From the NCBI RefSeq assembly GCF_009831115.1, contig NZ_WUUK01000003.1, positions 416,328 to 480,327 of the forward strand: a stretch of 64,000 nucleotides of DNA. Direction: 5' to 3'. The notes under the pieces are model-generated. The model was not told the origin of the DNA. It saw only the letters and a list, made by a program, of their open reading frames with translations, and did not search any database. Positions 1 through 6,863 of this stretch are shown piece after piece (positions within the stretch are counted from its first letter, which is position 1; each line of letters opens with the position of its first letter). The stretch is from Salinicoccus hispanicus. GTDB lineage: Bacteria; Bacillota; Bacilli; Staphylococcales; Salinicoccaceae. A program made the translations under genes and the position numbers.

Positions 1-313
1 TATCCGGCACCTGCTCTTCAAATGTGTCATAGCAGTCGGGACAGCCGAACTTGCCCATATGGACGATGGTATTGATCGTCGAGCCGCACGTGGAACACTG
101 TCTAGGCTGCTGCTTGGACTGATGCATCGATGGGTGCTGGGACAGTGATTGCAGCAGCTTCTGGATATTGAATGTATCGTCCGGATAGCTGAAGTCATTT
201 TCAAATGAAGCATTGGCACACTGCTCACAAAGGAACTTCTCCGTCTTTTCGAGACCATTGCCTTTGGATATGTGGATCGTCGCTTCCCTTTCATTGCAGG
301 ATTCGCATTTCAT
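1..313 (-). CDS. mcsA: McsA, zinc-finger activator of the McsB arginine kinase (3' part outside window)
   Basis: The first 104 codons are present; the gene runs off the left edge. The visible protein begins MKCESC and carries paired CXXC motifs (CESC, CEQC, CSTC, CPDC), the zinc-binding arrangement of McsA/UvrB-motif proteins. In Firmicutes McsA binds zinc and stimulates McsB, which phosphorylates arginines on CtsR and on ClpCP substrates during heat or metal stress. The start codon lies 4 bp beyond the ctsR stop, so ctsR-mcsA (and presumably mcsB-clpC beyond the edge) form one operon under CtsR control. The assignment rests on the CXXC pairs plus the position directly after ctsR. Confidence 0.93.
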   Translation of the reverse strand, partial: MKCESCNEREATIHISKGNGLEKTEKFLCEQCANASFENDFSYPDDTFNIQKLLQSLSQHPSMHQSKQQPRQCSTCGSTINTIVHMGKFGCPDCYDTFEEQVPD

Positions 314-317
314 CCCC

Positions 318-785
318 TCACTCCTCGCTGTAGAGAATGACGTCGATCACCCTCATAAGAATATTTGCCCTGAGGCGGTCACGATATGGCAGGTCGAGCA
401 TCAGGCTCTCCCTTTCCAGTACCGCATCTATGATTTTTGCTTCTTTTCGTGTAACCACTTCATTCTCCATCAGAGACTGGACGATGCGATTCGCATTCTG
501 CTGTGAGATGCCGTCCCCGATCAATTGCTTCAGACGTGCCAGATAATCGGATTTGGAATGCGTTTCGACTTTCGTGATCCGGATGTATCCGCCACCGCCT
601 CTTTTGCTTTCGACGGTGTAGCCGTGCTCATTAGTAAAACGGGTTTTTATTACATAATTCAGCTGTGAGGGGACACAGTCGAACTTCTCAGCGATATGCG
701 CACGCTTGATTTCGACGACTTCACCGCCGGACTGCTCAATCAGCTGTTTCAGGTACTGTTCGATTATATCCGACATATTGCGCAT
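318..785 (-). CDS. ctsR: CtsR, repressor of class III heat-shock genes
   Basis: A 155-residue protein matching CtsR over its length. The N-terminal winged helix contains the glycine-rich wing RGGGGYIRI (about residues 63-71), which contacts the operator and acts as the thermosensor in this family. The C-terminal part is the dimerisation domain that McsB phosphorylates. The ATG at 785 is preferred over the in-frame ATG at 776 because GGGGTG lies 5 nt upstream of the former. It is first gene of the ctsR-mcsA operon and its own promoter carries a perfect CtsR operator, so it is autoregulated. Gene divergent from nupC, as in staphylococci. Confidence 0.97.
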   Translation of the reverse strand: MRNMSDIIEQYLKQLIEQSGGEVVEIKRAHIAEKFDCVPSQLNYVIKTRFTNEHGYTVESKRGGGGYIRITKVETHSKSDYLARLKQLIGDGISQQNANRIVQSLMENEVVTRKEAKIIDAVLERESLMLDLPYRDRLRANILMRVIDVILYSEE

Positions 786-797
786 TTCATCACCCCT

Positions 798-814
798 TTT
801 GACCTTCTTTGACT
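798..814 (-). promoter_or_regulatory. CtsR operator
   Basis: On the minus strand this reads AGTCAAA-GAA-GGTCAAA, a perfect match to the CtsR heptanucleotide direct repeat (RGTCAAA-NAN-RGTCAAA). It lies immediately downstream of the predicted -10 box and just upstream of the ctsR ribosome-binding site, so bound CtsR would block initiation. Confidence 0.93.
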
Positions 815-817
815 ATA

Positions 818-846
818 ATTATATATCCTATGATCCAATATGGCAA
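818..846 (-). promoter_or_regulatory. SigA promoter of ctsR operon
   Basis: Minus-strand TTGCCA (841-846), 17-bp spacer, TATAAT (818-823). Five of six and six of six consensus matches with ideal spacing. The predicted start falls within the CtsR operator at 798-814. Confidence 0.85.
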
Positions 847-926
847 ATGGAATGTTTTGCAAATTCACTCTTTATTTTTGTAACCGTTTGCATTATAATT
901 AATCAGGATGTTCCATCAATCGTGCA

Positions 927-956
927 TATACAGAAAGAAACACTCTATTATATAAT
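927..956 (+). promoter_or_regulatory. Candidate SigA promoter of nupC
   Basis: TATACA (927-932), 18-bp spacer, TATAAT (951-956), giving a start near 963 and a leader of about 25 nt. A second TATAAT at 894-899 has only a poor -35 (TTTATT) and is the weaker alternative. Confidence 0.5.
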
Positions 957-988
957 GTACAAAACTTACTATTTATGAGGTGACAGAC

Positions 989-2200
989 TTGAATATTATT
1001 ATGGGTATCATCGGAATCGCGTTTACATTCCTACTGGCATGGATTGTCAGCAGTGACCGCAAGCGTGCTTTCAGTAAATGGAAGAACATACTGATTCTTC
1101 TTGCCATCCAGTTGCTACTTGCCTTCATTCTTCTTTCCACTGGTGCCGGAGAAGCACTGATTGGCGCACTTGCAGCCGGCTTCAACGCTTTACTCGGGTT
1201 TGCCGCTGAAGGTGTTGCATTCGTCATGGGCGACCTGACCACACTTGAAGATGGTTCACCTGCAGATGTGTTCTTATTTAACGTATTGCTGCCGATCATC
1301 GTCATTTCCGCACTGATAGGAATTCTGCAGTTCACTAAAATTCTGCCACTGATCATTCGTCTACTTGGTCTACTATTGACAAAAATCACCGGTATGGGAT
1401 ATCTCGAGTCGTACAATGGTGCTGCTTCAATGATCCTTGGTCAGTCTGAAGTATTCATTTCACTCAAGAACCAGCTGCCGCACTTGCCTAAACACCGTCT
1501 TTATACATTATCAGCACAGGCGATGAGTTCAGTATCACTTTCCATCGTCGCTGCATACATGACGATGCTGGAACCGCAATATGTTGTAACAGCAATCGTC
1601 CTCAATCTATTCGGTACATACGTCATTGTCCACATCCTCAATCCGTATGACGTAACGGATACAGAAGATGCGGCAGATGTCGATGATAATCCTGATGCAG
1701 GAAAATCATTCTTCCAGGTGCTTGGAGACTACATCATGGATGGTGCCAGAGTCGCATTGACCGTAGCAGCGATGCTGATCGGCTACATTGCACTCATTGC
1801 CATCCTGAACCAGGCATTCCTGCTTATTCCTGGTGTAAATATTACTTTCCAAGATGTCCTTGGCTACATCTTCATGCCGATTGCATTCCTGATCGGTGTG
1901 CCATGGTCGGAAGCCCAGCAAGTGGGTAGCCTGATGGCCACGAAGCTGATTACGAACGAATTCGTCGCGATGCTCGACTATACGACAATGGCAGAAGAAC
2001 TCAGCCGCAAGTCCCAGGCAATGATTTCCGTATTCCTGGTATCATTTGCGAACTTCTCAAGTATCGGTATCATTGCAGGATCTGTTAAGGGTCTGCATAA
2101 CGAAAGCGGCGACAAAGTTGCACGCTTCGGTCTGAAACTTGTTTACGGTGCTTCCCTCGTCAGCGTTCTGACAGCAGCAGTCGTCGGCTTCTTCGCTTAG
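989..2200 (+). CDS. nupC: NupC-type concentrative nucleoside transporter
   Basis: A 403-residue integral membrane protein of the CNT family, importing nucleosides by cation symport. The N-terminal hydrophobic block, the segment with GQSEVFIS (about residues 149-156) and a C-terminal region with FANFSSIGI are typical of CNT permeases, where the GQSE and FANFSS-like loops form the nucleoside site. A GTG at 980 could extend the frame, but it sits inside the AGGTGA ribosome-binding site (978-983); the TTG at 989 has ideal spacing and is preferred. Position next to ctsR is as in Staphylococcus aureus. Substrate preference cannot be told from sequence alone. Confidence 0.93.
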   Translation: MNIIMGIIGIAFTFLLAWIVSSDRKRAFSKWKNILILLAIQLLLAFILLSTGAGEALIGALAAGFNALLGFAAEGVAFVMGDLTTLEDGSPADVFLFNVLLPIIVISALIGILQFTKILPLIIRLLGLLLTKITGMGYLESYNGAASMILGQSEVFISLKNQLPHLPKHRLYTLSAQAMSSVSLSIVAAYMTMLEPQYVVTAIVLNLFGTYVIVHILNPYDVTDTEDAADVDDNPDAGKSFFQVLGDYIMDGARVALTVAAMLIGYIALIAILNQAFLLIPGVNITFQDVLGYIFMPIAFLIGVPWSEAQQVGSLMATKLITNEFVAMLDYTTMAEELSRKSQAMISVFLVSFANFSSIGIIAGSVKGLHNESGDKVARFGLKLVYGASLVSVLTAAVVGFFA

Positions 2201-2210
2201 AAATTCATAG

Positions 2211-2249
2211 CAAATAAAAATACAGGCCAATGGCCTGTATTTTTATTTG
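2211..2249. terminator. Bidirectional terminator between nupC and crp/fnr gene
   Basis: A perfect 18-bp stem (2211-2228 with 2232-2249) and a 3-nt loop. The AT-rich base of the stem supplies a T-run on both strands, serving the convergent nupC and Crp/Fnr genes. Confidence 0.92.
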
Positions 2250-2266
2250 CTTCATATTTGATCGAA

Positions 2267-2980
2267 TCAACTACTAGAGGACGATAAGGCGTTCAGATTC
2301 AAAACGCGAATGACGCGCTGGTCCTTTTGTTCAATCCAACCCTCATTTTCAAATTTACCCAACTTTCGACTGATGGTTTCGGGAGTGGTTCCAAGAAAGG
2401 ATGCAAGATCCTTCCGAGACATCGGCAGATGGAATTCCATGGAATCTTTTTCTTCCGCCTGCTGTACCAGGTAGAAGGCGATACGCGAATCTATATCTTC
2501 TGTTGCAAAACGTGTCATCTGCATTTCCGTCCGTTCAAGACGGTCGGAGAATTCATTGAGAATCTTTAAAGAAATGCTTGGAAATATCCTAAGGAGTGCA
2601 TTCAGATCATTTCGCTGTATACTACAGATCTCTGTTTTTTCCATGGCTTCTGCATACACATCATGTATCGATTCCTTAAAGAGCGCAAGTTCACCGGTAA
2701 AGTCACCCGGGTACAGAATCCTGACCAGCTGCTCTTTTCCATTCTCGGATAGCCGGTAGATTTTAATTTTTCCACGATGAATGATATAAAGTGAACTTGA
2801 GACGTCACCTGCACTATATAAAGGTTCCCCTCTCCTTAGAGAGATAGGACGTGTTGTTTTCACGACTTCCCTCATTTCTTCTTCTTGAAGATGATTGAAG
2901 ATCGGTACAATGGCAACACACGACTGGGCCGTTTTTTTACTATTCTGCGCTGTATGACTGCAAACTTCCTGCTCCTCCAT
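2267..2980 (-). CDS. Crp/Fnr (FLP-like) transcriptional regulator
   Basis: A 237-residue regulator. Residues about 25-145 form the cyclic-nucleotide-binding-type sensor domain and 185-230 the winged helix. The recognition helix reads TPETISRKL (199-207) with the E..SR pattern that lets FNR read TTGAT half-sites. Cysteines at 7, 21 and 119 resemble the few-cysteine FLP proteins of lactic acid bacteria rather than four-cysteine [4Fe-4S] FNR, so a thiol-disulfide or metal input is plausible but inferred. It lies beside a P-type ATPase/HMA pair whose shared promoter region has two FNR-like boxes, the likely target. The C-terminus ends in five serines. Exact effector unknown. Confidence 0.88.
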   Translation of the reverse strand: MEEQEVCSHTAQNSKKTAQSCVAIVPIFNHLQEEEMREVVKTTRPISLRRGEPLYSAGDVSSSLYIIHRGKIKIYRLSENGKEQLVRILYPGDFTGELALFKESIHDVYAEAMEKTEICSIQRNDLNALLRIFPSISLKILNEFSDRLERTEMQMTRFATEDIDSRIAFYLVQQAEEKDSMEFHLPMSRKDLASFLGTTPETISRKLGKFENEGWIEQKDQRVIRVLNLNALSSSSS

Positions 2981-3071
2981 GTCTATCCTCCTCCATACAC
3001 CAATACTATATAAACTATTTTACAGAATTTCCAGTTGAACATACCAGCAACTAAAAAATATAAAGCGAAAA

Positions 3072-3098
3072 GATGTCTTACCCGAATGGGTCATCTCC
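3072..3098 (-). terminator. Weak candidate terminator of P-type ATPase gene
   Basis: Downstream of the ATPase stop, an imperfect hairpin built on ACCC/GGGT with flanking AGATG/CATCT is followed on the minus strand by TTTTCGC. The pairing is interrupted, so this is tentative. Confidence 0.35.
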
Positions 3099-3104
3099 TC
3101 AAAA

Positions 3105-5000
3105 TCAAACAGGTTTAATCTTTAAGTCCTGCCTTGATTTTTTAGAGGGACGTTTGAAACTCATCAGCCGCATGGCATTCAGAATGACAATCAGTACGCT
3201 TGCTTCGTGGATAAACATGCCGGAAGCCAGATGGACGGAACCCATAAGCACACCAATCAGCAGAATTACGACAATACTAACGGCAAAGAACGTATTCTGT
3301 TTCATATTTCGTATTGTGGCCTTCGACAGTGAGTGGGCATGGGATAGTTGCATCAGCCTATCGGCCATCAGGACGACATCTGCAGTTTCCATCGCAACAT
3401 CCGTACCACCCTCACCCATTGCAATGCCGACATCCGATGCGGCGATTGCTGGTGCATCATTGACACCATCACCTGCCATGGCGACCGTATGCCCCTGTGC
3501 TTTCAGTCGTCTCACGAAAGCCACCTTTTCTTCAGGCAATAGTTCGGCATGGAATTCATCCAGTCCCAATCTTGAGGCAACGAGTTCAGCAGTATGCTGA
3601 TTGTCACCGGTCAGCATGATGATTCTTCTGATGCCATTATTTCTCATTCGAGCGAGTGCAGCCACTGCATCTTCGCGGATCTCATCGGCAATCGAGAAGA
3701 TGCCGGCTAACTTCTTGTCCACGGCGATGAGGATCGCTGTGTTTCCAAGCTTTTCACGTTCCACCGCATAAGCTTCGATTTCAGTTGGGATAGCGATTTT
3801 TTTCTCTGACATCAGCTTCCGGTTGCCGATAGTCAGAACCCGTCCTCTCACTCTGGCCTCCAGACCGTTTCCTTTGATGACGTCCACCTGTCCAGCCTCC
3901 TGGTCGAGGACCAATCCTCTGGTTTCCGCTTCTTTGACAATCGTTTGTCCAAGGTGGTGTTCAGAGCCTATCTCTGCTTGTGCCACCCAGTTGAGCAATT
4001 CCAATTCCTTGTGTGAATCGAAGGCTTTAATTTCAGTCACTGACGGTTTCCCTTTAGTCAATGTACCCGTTTTGTCTAATACGATCGTATCCACTTTCGA
4101 GAAACGGTCCATCACTTCTCCACCTTTGACCAGCACACCATTTTTTGCGCCATTGCCGATGCCTGCTACACTGGAAACCGGTGCACCAATGATCAACGCA
4201 CCCGGACAAGCGATGACAAGGAAAGTGATTGCGAGATGCAGGTTTCTTGTCAAAATATACACCAGGATGGAGAGCACTATTACTGCAGGTGTATAGATAT
4301 CCGCGAATCTGTTCAGAAATTTTTCTGTTTTCGATTTTGATTCCTGCGCTTCTTCTACAAGCTCAATGATCTTTGCGAATGTTGTATCATTCCCGACTTT
4401 TTCAGCGATCACTTCTATATAGCCGGTATCAATGATTGTACTGCTGAACACATTGTCCCCAATGCTTTTGGAAGCCGGTACAGATTCACCCGTGATAGCT
4501 GCTTCATCAAGGGAAGCATTCCCACTGACTATTCTACCGTCCACTGGCACTTTTCCACCCGTACGGATGAGGACATGGTCCCCTTTGCTCACTTCTTCCA
4601 CCGGCACTGTCTGGCTGATGTCGTCCCGAACTACCGTCGCTTCCTGTGGTGTCATATCGATCAAATTCTTTAAGGAAGAACGTGTTTTTTCCAACGTTCG
4701 CGCTTCCAGATAATCGCCGAAAAGGAACAGGAAGGTCACAACAGCCGACTCCACATATTCTCCAATGAAAAGCGCACCAATGACCGCAATCGTTACGAGC
4801 ACTTCAATACTGAAGGCCTTCATGCTAATCGCCTGCAAGGCCTTCAATGCAATCGGACTTCCGGCCATGACAGTCGCAATGATCAGGGTGAACTGCCGCA
4901 GGACATCGAAACCTGTGAAGTGGAAAATGAGCGTCAATACCAATAGTAATGCAGACAGAAAAGTAATCGCTTTTTTATGCTTATGAATAAGACCCACCAT
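3105..5000 (-). CDS. P1B-type heavy-metal translocating ATPase with unusual CPG motif
   Basis: A 631-residue membrane pump. Actuator TGES (170-173), phosphorylation site DKTGT (309-313) and hinge GDGVNDAP are intact. The transmembrane metal site reads CPG (265-267) instead of the CPC of Zn/Cd/Cu pumps, and the usual SEHP of the nucleotide domain reads SEHH (346-349). The C-terminal helix keeps HEASVLIVILNAMRL as in ZntA/CadA. There is no N-terminal HMA domain; a separate HMA protein is encoded divergently. The ATG at 5000 with GAGGAG nine bases upstream is preferred over a TTG at 5009 that abuts that site. Metal and direction are uncertain; zinc or a related divalent ion is the best guess. 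Confidence 0.9.
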   Translation of the reverse strand: MVGLIHKHKKAITFLSALLLVLTLIFHFTGFDVLRQFTLIIATVMAGSPIALKALQAISMKAFSIEVLVTIAVIGALFIGEYVESAVVTFLFLFGDYLEARTLEKTRSSLKNLIDMTPQEATVVRDDISQTVPVEEVSKGDHVLIRTGGKVPVDGRIVSGNASLDEAAITGESVPASKSIGDNVFSSTIIDTGYIEVIAEKVGNDTTFAKIIELVEEAQESKSKTEKFLNRFADIYTPAVIVLSILVYILTRNLHLAITFLVIACPGALIIGAPVSSVAGIGNGAKNGVLVKGGEVMDRFSKVDTIVLDKTGTLTKGKPSVTEIKAFDSHKELELLNWVAQAEIGSEHHLGQTIVKEAETRGLVLDQEAGQVDVIKGNGLEARVRGRVLTIGNRKLMSEKKIAIPTEIEAYAVEREKLGNTAILIAVDKKLAGIFSIADEIREDAVAALARMRNNGIRRIIMLTGDNQHTAELVASRLGLDEFHAELLPEEKVAFVRRLKAQGHTVAMAGDGVNDAPAIAASDVGIAMGEGGTDVAMETADVVLMADRLMQLSHAHSLSKATIRNMKQNTFFAVSIVVILLIGVLMGSVHLASGMFIHEASVLIVILNAMRLMSFKRPSKKSRQDLKIKPV

Positions 5001-5043
5001 TTCGTTCAACTCCTCTTTTAAAGTGTATTTTCTTTACACTCCT

Positions 5044-5086
5044 ATCTTAAGTGATTTTAAAAAAGAATAACTTGACTCCCATCAAG
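5044..5086 (-). promoter_or_regulatory. FNR-like box and -10 for the P-type ATPase gene
   Basis: An FNR-type palindrome CTTGA-N6-TCAAG (5071-5086, core TTGAC-TCCC-ATCAA) is centred at 5078.5. A minus-strand -10 candidate TAAGAT lies at 5044-5049, giving a start near 5037. The box is therefore at about -41.5, the class II activator position, and the -35 region has no good SigA hexamer. Binding by the neighbouring Crp/Fnr protein is inferred. Confidence 0.6.
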
Positions 5087-5123
5087 AACGAAGTTTTTCG
5101 AATATATTTTTTACCCCAAAAGA

Positions 5124-5165
5124 TTGATGACGGTCAAGGAATGATGAAAGCAGAAGATCTATACT
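5124..5165 (+). promoter_or_regulatory. FNR-like box and -10 for the HMA chaperone gene
   Basis: TTGAT-GACG-GTCAA (5124-5137) is centred at 5130.5, and TATACT at 5160-5165 predicts a start near 5172, again placing the box at about -41.5. The hexamer at the -35 position is not SigA-like. This mirrors the box serving the divergent ATPase. Confidence 0.6.
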
Positions 5166-5195
5166 TGAGATAGAAAAAATAAAGGAGAGATCGAG

Positions 5196-5405
5196 ATGAA
5201 CACAGTCAAATTTAAATTGGAACCCCTCACATGCCCATCCTGCATCAAAAAGATAGAAAGCAAAGTCGGGAAAGTGGAAGGTGTCGAAGAAGTGAAGGTC
5301 CTTTTCAACTCCAGCAAAGTGAAAGCCACCTTTGACAAAGACAAAGTGACACCAGAAGAACTGAAGACGATCATCGAGAAACTGGGTTATGCGGTAGTCG
5401 CTTAG
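5196..5405 (+). CDS. Small HMA-domain metal-binding protein (metallochaperone)
   Basis: A 69-residue protein consisting of a single heavy-metal-associated ferredoxin-like domain. The metal site is CPSC (Cys13 and Cys16) in the first loop; the rest follows the beta-alpha-beta-beta-alpha-beta pattern, ending GYAVVA. CopZ-like proteins hand Cu(I) to P1B pumps, but the partner ATPase has a CPG site, so the metal may differ. Strong Shine-Dalgarno AAAGGAGAG. Transcribed divergently from the ATPase with mirrored FNR-like boxes between them, which suggests that the chaperone substitutes for the N-terminal HMA domain missing from that pump. Confidence 0.85.
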   Translation: MNTVKFKLEPLTCPSCIKKIESKVGKVEGVEEVKVLFNSSKVKATFDKDKVTPEELKTIIEKLGYAVVA

Positions 5406-5431
5406 AATCAACCACTGATTTTATGGATGGA

Positions 5432-5482
5432 AATAGAAATGCGAGCCTCCTGTGGCAAGGAGGCTCGCATTTCTATTTTCCT
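5432..5482 (+). terminator. Strong intrinsic terminator after HMA gene
   Basis: A perfect 20-bp stem (5432-5451 with 5458-5477), 6-nt loop, GC-rich core and T-rich 3' flank. Its A-rich 5' flank is weaker, so it mainly serves the plus strand. Confidence 0.92.
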
Positions 5483-5514
5483 GTTCTTTAATATAACAGC
5501 TGAACTCACTTCAG

Positions 5515-5543
5515 TTGACTTCATTACAATATGTGCATAGTAT
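5515..5543 (+). promoter_or_regulatory. SigA promoter of metallophosphoesterase gene
   Basis: TTGACT (5515-5520), 17-bp spacer, TAGTAT (5538-5543), located 33 bp upstream of the ATG. Confidence 0.7.
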
Positions 5544-5575
5544 TTTTCAGTATATGAATACGACGGAGAGATAAT

Positions 5576-6385
5576 ATGAAAATAGGCATCATCGCCGATC
5601 TGCATATCGATCGGACCAGGACAGAATATACAATAGAAGATTTCAGGCAAGTACTGTCCCATGAAATGCTCAATCAAAATATCGACTTGCTGCTCATTGC
5701 CGGTGATATTTCCAATGACTACCGGGTCACTTCGGCATTTGTCGAGTCTCTGATGGAATCAACAAATATCGACATCCGGTTTGTTCCGGGCAACCACGAC
5801 TACTGGCAGCCGGAGGGTGTCTCAAGTACGGAGGTATACCGATTCTACAAGGACCATCCGAAAAGCCTGATCGAATCGCCGCTCATACTGGGTGATGACT
5901 GGGCGATTGTCGGTCATAGCGGCTGGTACGACTATTCCTACGCCGACCCGCGCTTCACGCTGGAGAAGCTTGCGAGTGGCAAGTTCTACGGCGGTACTTG
6001 GCAGGATAAGGTCAAAATCCACTGGCCAGTCGATGATCCGGAATTATCACGTTCCTTTGCCGAATCCGTACAGAAGGACCTGGAAACAGTCAAAGACCGC
6101 AACATCATACTGATGACGCACGTCGTGACCCATCACAGATTCACCGTGCCCACACCCCATAGACTGTTCGACTTCTATAATGCCTTCATCGGCACATCCG
6201 ATTTCGACAGCTTCTATGAAGATTATCCCATCCGCTACAGCATCATGGGACACGTCCATTTCCGTCACCAGTTTGAAGCAGACGGCATCCAGTATATATG
6301 CCCCTGCCTCGGCTACCAGCGGGAATGGCGGACGGATGACCTGGCTACGGAAATCAGAAATACATTCAGAGTCATTGAAATATAG
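5576..6385 (+). CDS. Calcineurin-like metallophosphoesterase
   Basis: A 269-residue cytosolic protein with the metallophosphoesterase signature set: DLH near the N-terminus (IIADLHID), GD (LLIAGDIS), GNHDYW, a histidine-rich MTHVVTHH, and GHVHF near the C-terminus, together the ligands of a binuclear metal centre. Length and motifs fit the uncharacterised Firmicutes phosphoesterase family common in staphylococci; no substrate is known. It is monocistronic, with its own promoter (5515-5543) and a terminator shared with the convergent hisR. Whether it acts on nucleotides, phospholipids or proteins cannot be read from sequence. Confidence 0.85.
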   Translation: MKIGIIADLHIDRTRTEYTIEDFRQVLSHEMLNQNIDLLLIAGDISNDYRVTSAFVESLMESTNIDIRFVPGNHDYWQPEGVSSTEVYRFYKDHPKSLIESPLILGDDWAIVGHSGWYDYSYADPRFTLEKLASGKFYGGTWQDKVKIHWPVDDPELSRSFAESVQKDLETVKDRNIILMTHVVTHHRFTVPTPHRLFDFYNAFIGTSDFDSFYEDYPIRYSIMGHVHFRHQFEADGIQYICPCLGYQREWRTDDLATEIRNTFRVIEI

Positions 6386-6413
6386 GCAGTCCCTGCATGC
6401 AGAGGCTGCCTAT
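6382..6413. terminator. Bidirectional hairpin between metallophosphoesterase and hisR
   Basis: ATAGGCAG (6382-6389) pairs with CTGCCTAT (6406-6413) around an inner self-complementary loop. It overlaps both stop codons of the convergent genes. T-runs are short on both sides. Confidence 0.6.
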
Positions 6414-6703
6414 TTCTGATCCATCCGGTCAATGATAGCGTGATAGCCTTCACTCCCATAATCCAGACACCGCTTCACTCTGGATACTGTAGCACTCGAT
6501 GCACCGGTCTTATCCTGTACTTTCGAATACGTATGTCCCTCTTTTATCATCTTAGCCACCTGGAAACGCTGCTTCAATGAAACGAGTTCATTCGTTGTAC
6601 ATAGGTCATCGAAAAAGTGATGGCATTCCTCGACCGATTCAAGCTTCAGTATCCCCTCGAACAGATCATCCAGTTCTTTACCCCTCAGTTTATCTATCTG
6701 CAT
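6410..6703 (-). CDS. hisR: HisR/YerC, TrpR-family repressor of histidine genes
   Basis: A 97-residue protein of the YerC/YecD branch of the TrpR superfamily, with a TrpR-like helix-turn-helix (HTYSKVQDKTGASSATVSRV, about residues 57-76). Comparative work on Gram-positive bacteria has linked this branch to histidine-dependent repression of his operons (HisR). Here it is divergent from hisZGDCBHAF(IE) and the intergenic region has repeated CGCTAAAGT elements, supporting that role. The start is set at 6703 because GGAGG lies 7 nt upstream; an upstream in-frame ATG at 6742 lies inside the operator palindrome. Confidence 0.85.
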   Translation of the reverse strand: MQIDKLRGKELDDLFEGILKLESVEECHHFFDDLCTTNELVSLKQRFQVAKMIKEGHTYSKVQDKTGASSATVSRVKRCLDYGSEGYHAIIDRMDQK

Positions 6704-6737
6704 ATATTTCCCTCCATTAATACGATTATCATAACAA

Positions 6738-6761
6738 AACACTTTAGCGTTTTAAAGTGTT
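6738..6761. promoter_or_regulatory. Palindromic operator upstream of hisR
   Basis: AACACTTTA (6738-6746) and TAAAGTGTT (6753-6761) form a perfect 9-bp inverted repeat around GCGTTT. It lies over the probable hisR promoter region and shares the CGCTAAAGT word (minus strand 6741-6749) with a second site near hisZ. Likely HisR operator by context. Confidence 0.65.
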
Positions 6762-6783
6762 AAACAAAATTGCACCAAAAGTC

Positions 6784-6812
6784 TTGTCATTGTCAGTTTA
6801 CTTTGCTATTAT
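6784..6812 (+). promoter_or_regulatory. SigA promoter of the his operon
   Basis: TTGTCA (6784-6789), exactly 17 bp, TATTAT (6807-6812); predicted start near 6819, so the leader is about 45 nt. That is too short for a T-box or a peptide attenuator, which points to repressor control. Confidence 0.75.
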
Positions 6813-6837
6813 CTAATTTATTGATTATTCTTTATCA

Positions 6838-6849
6838 CGCTAAAGTATT
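6838..6849 (+). promoter_or_regulatory. Second candidate HisR site, downstream of his start site
   Basis: CGCTAAAGTATT matches 11 of 12 bases of the minus-strand word CGCTAAAGTGTT within the 6738-6761 palindrome. It lies about 20 bp downstream of the predicted transcription start and just upstream of the hisZ Shine-Dalgarno, fitting a road-block repressor. Confidence 0.5.
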
Positions 6850-6863
6850 AAAGGAGACATCGT

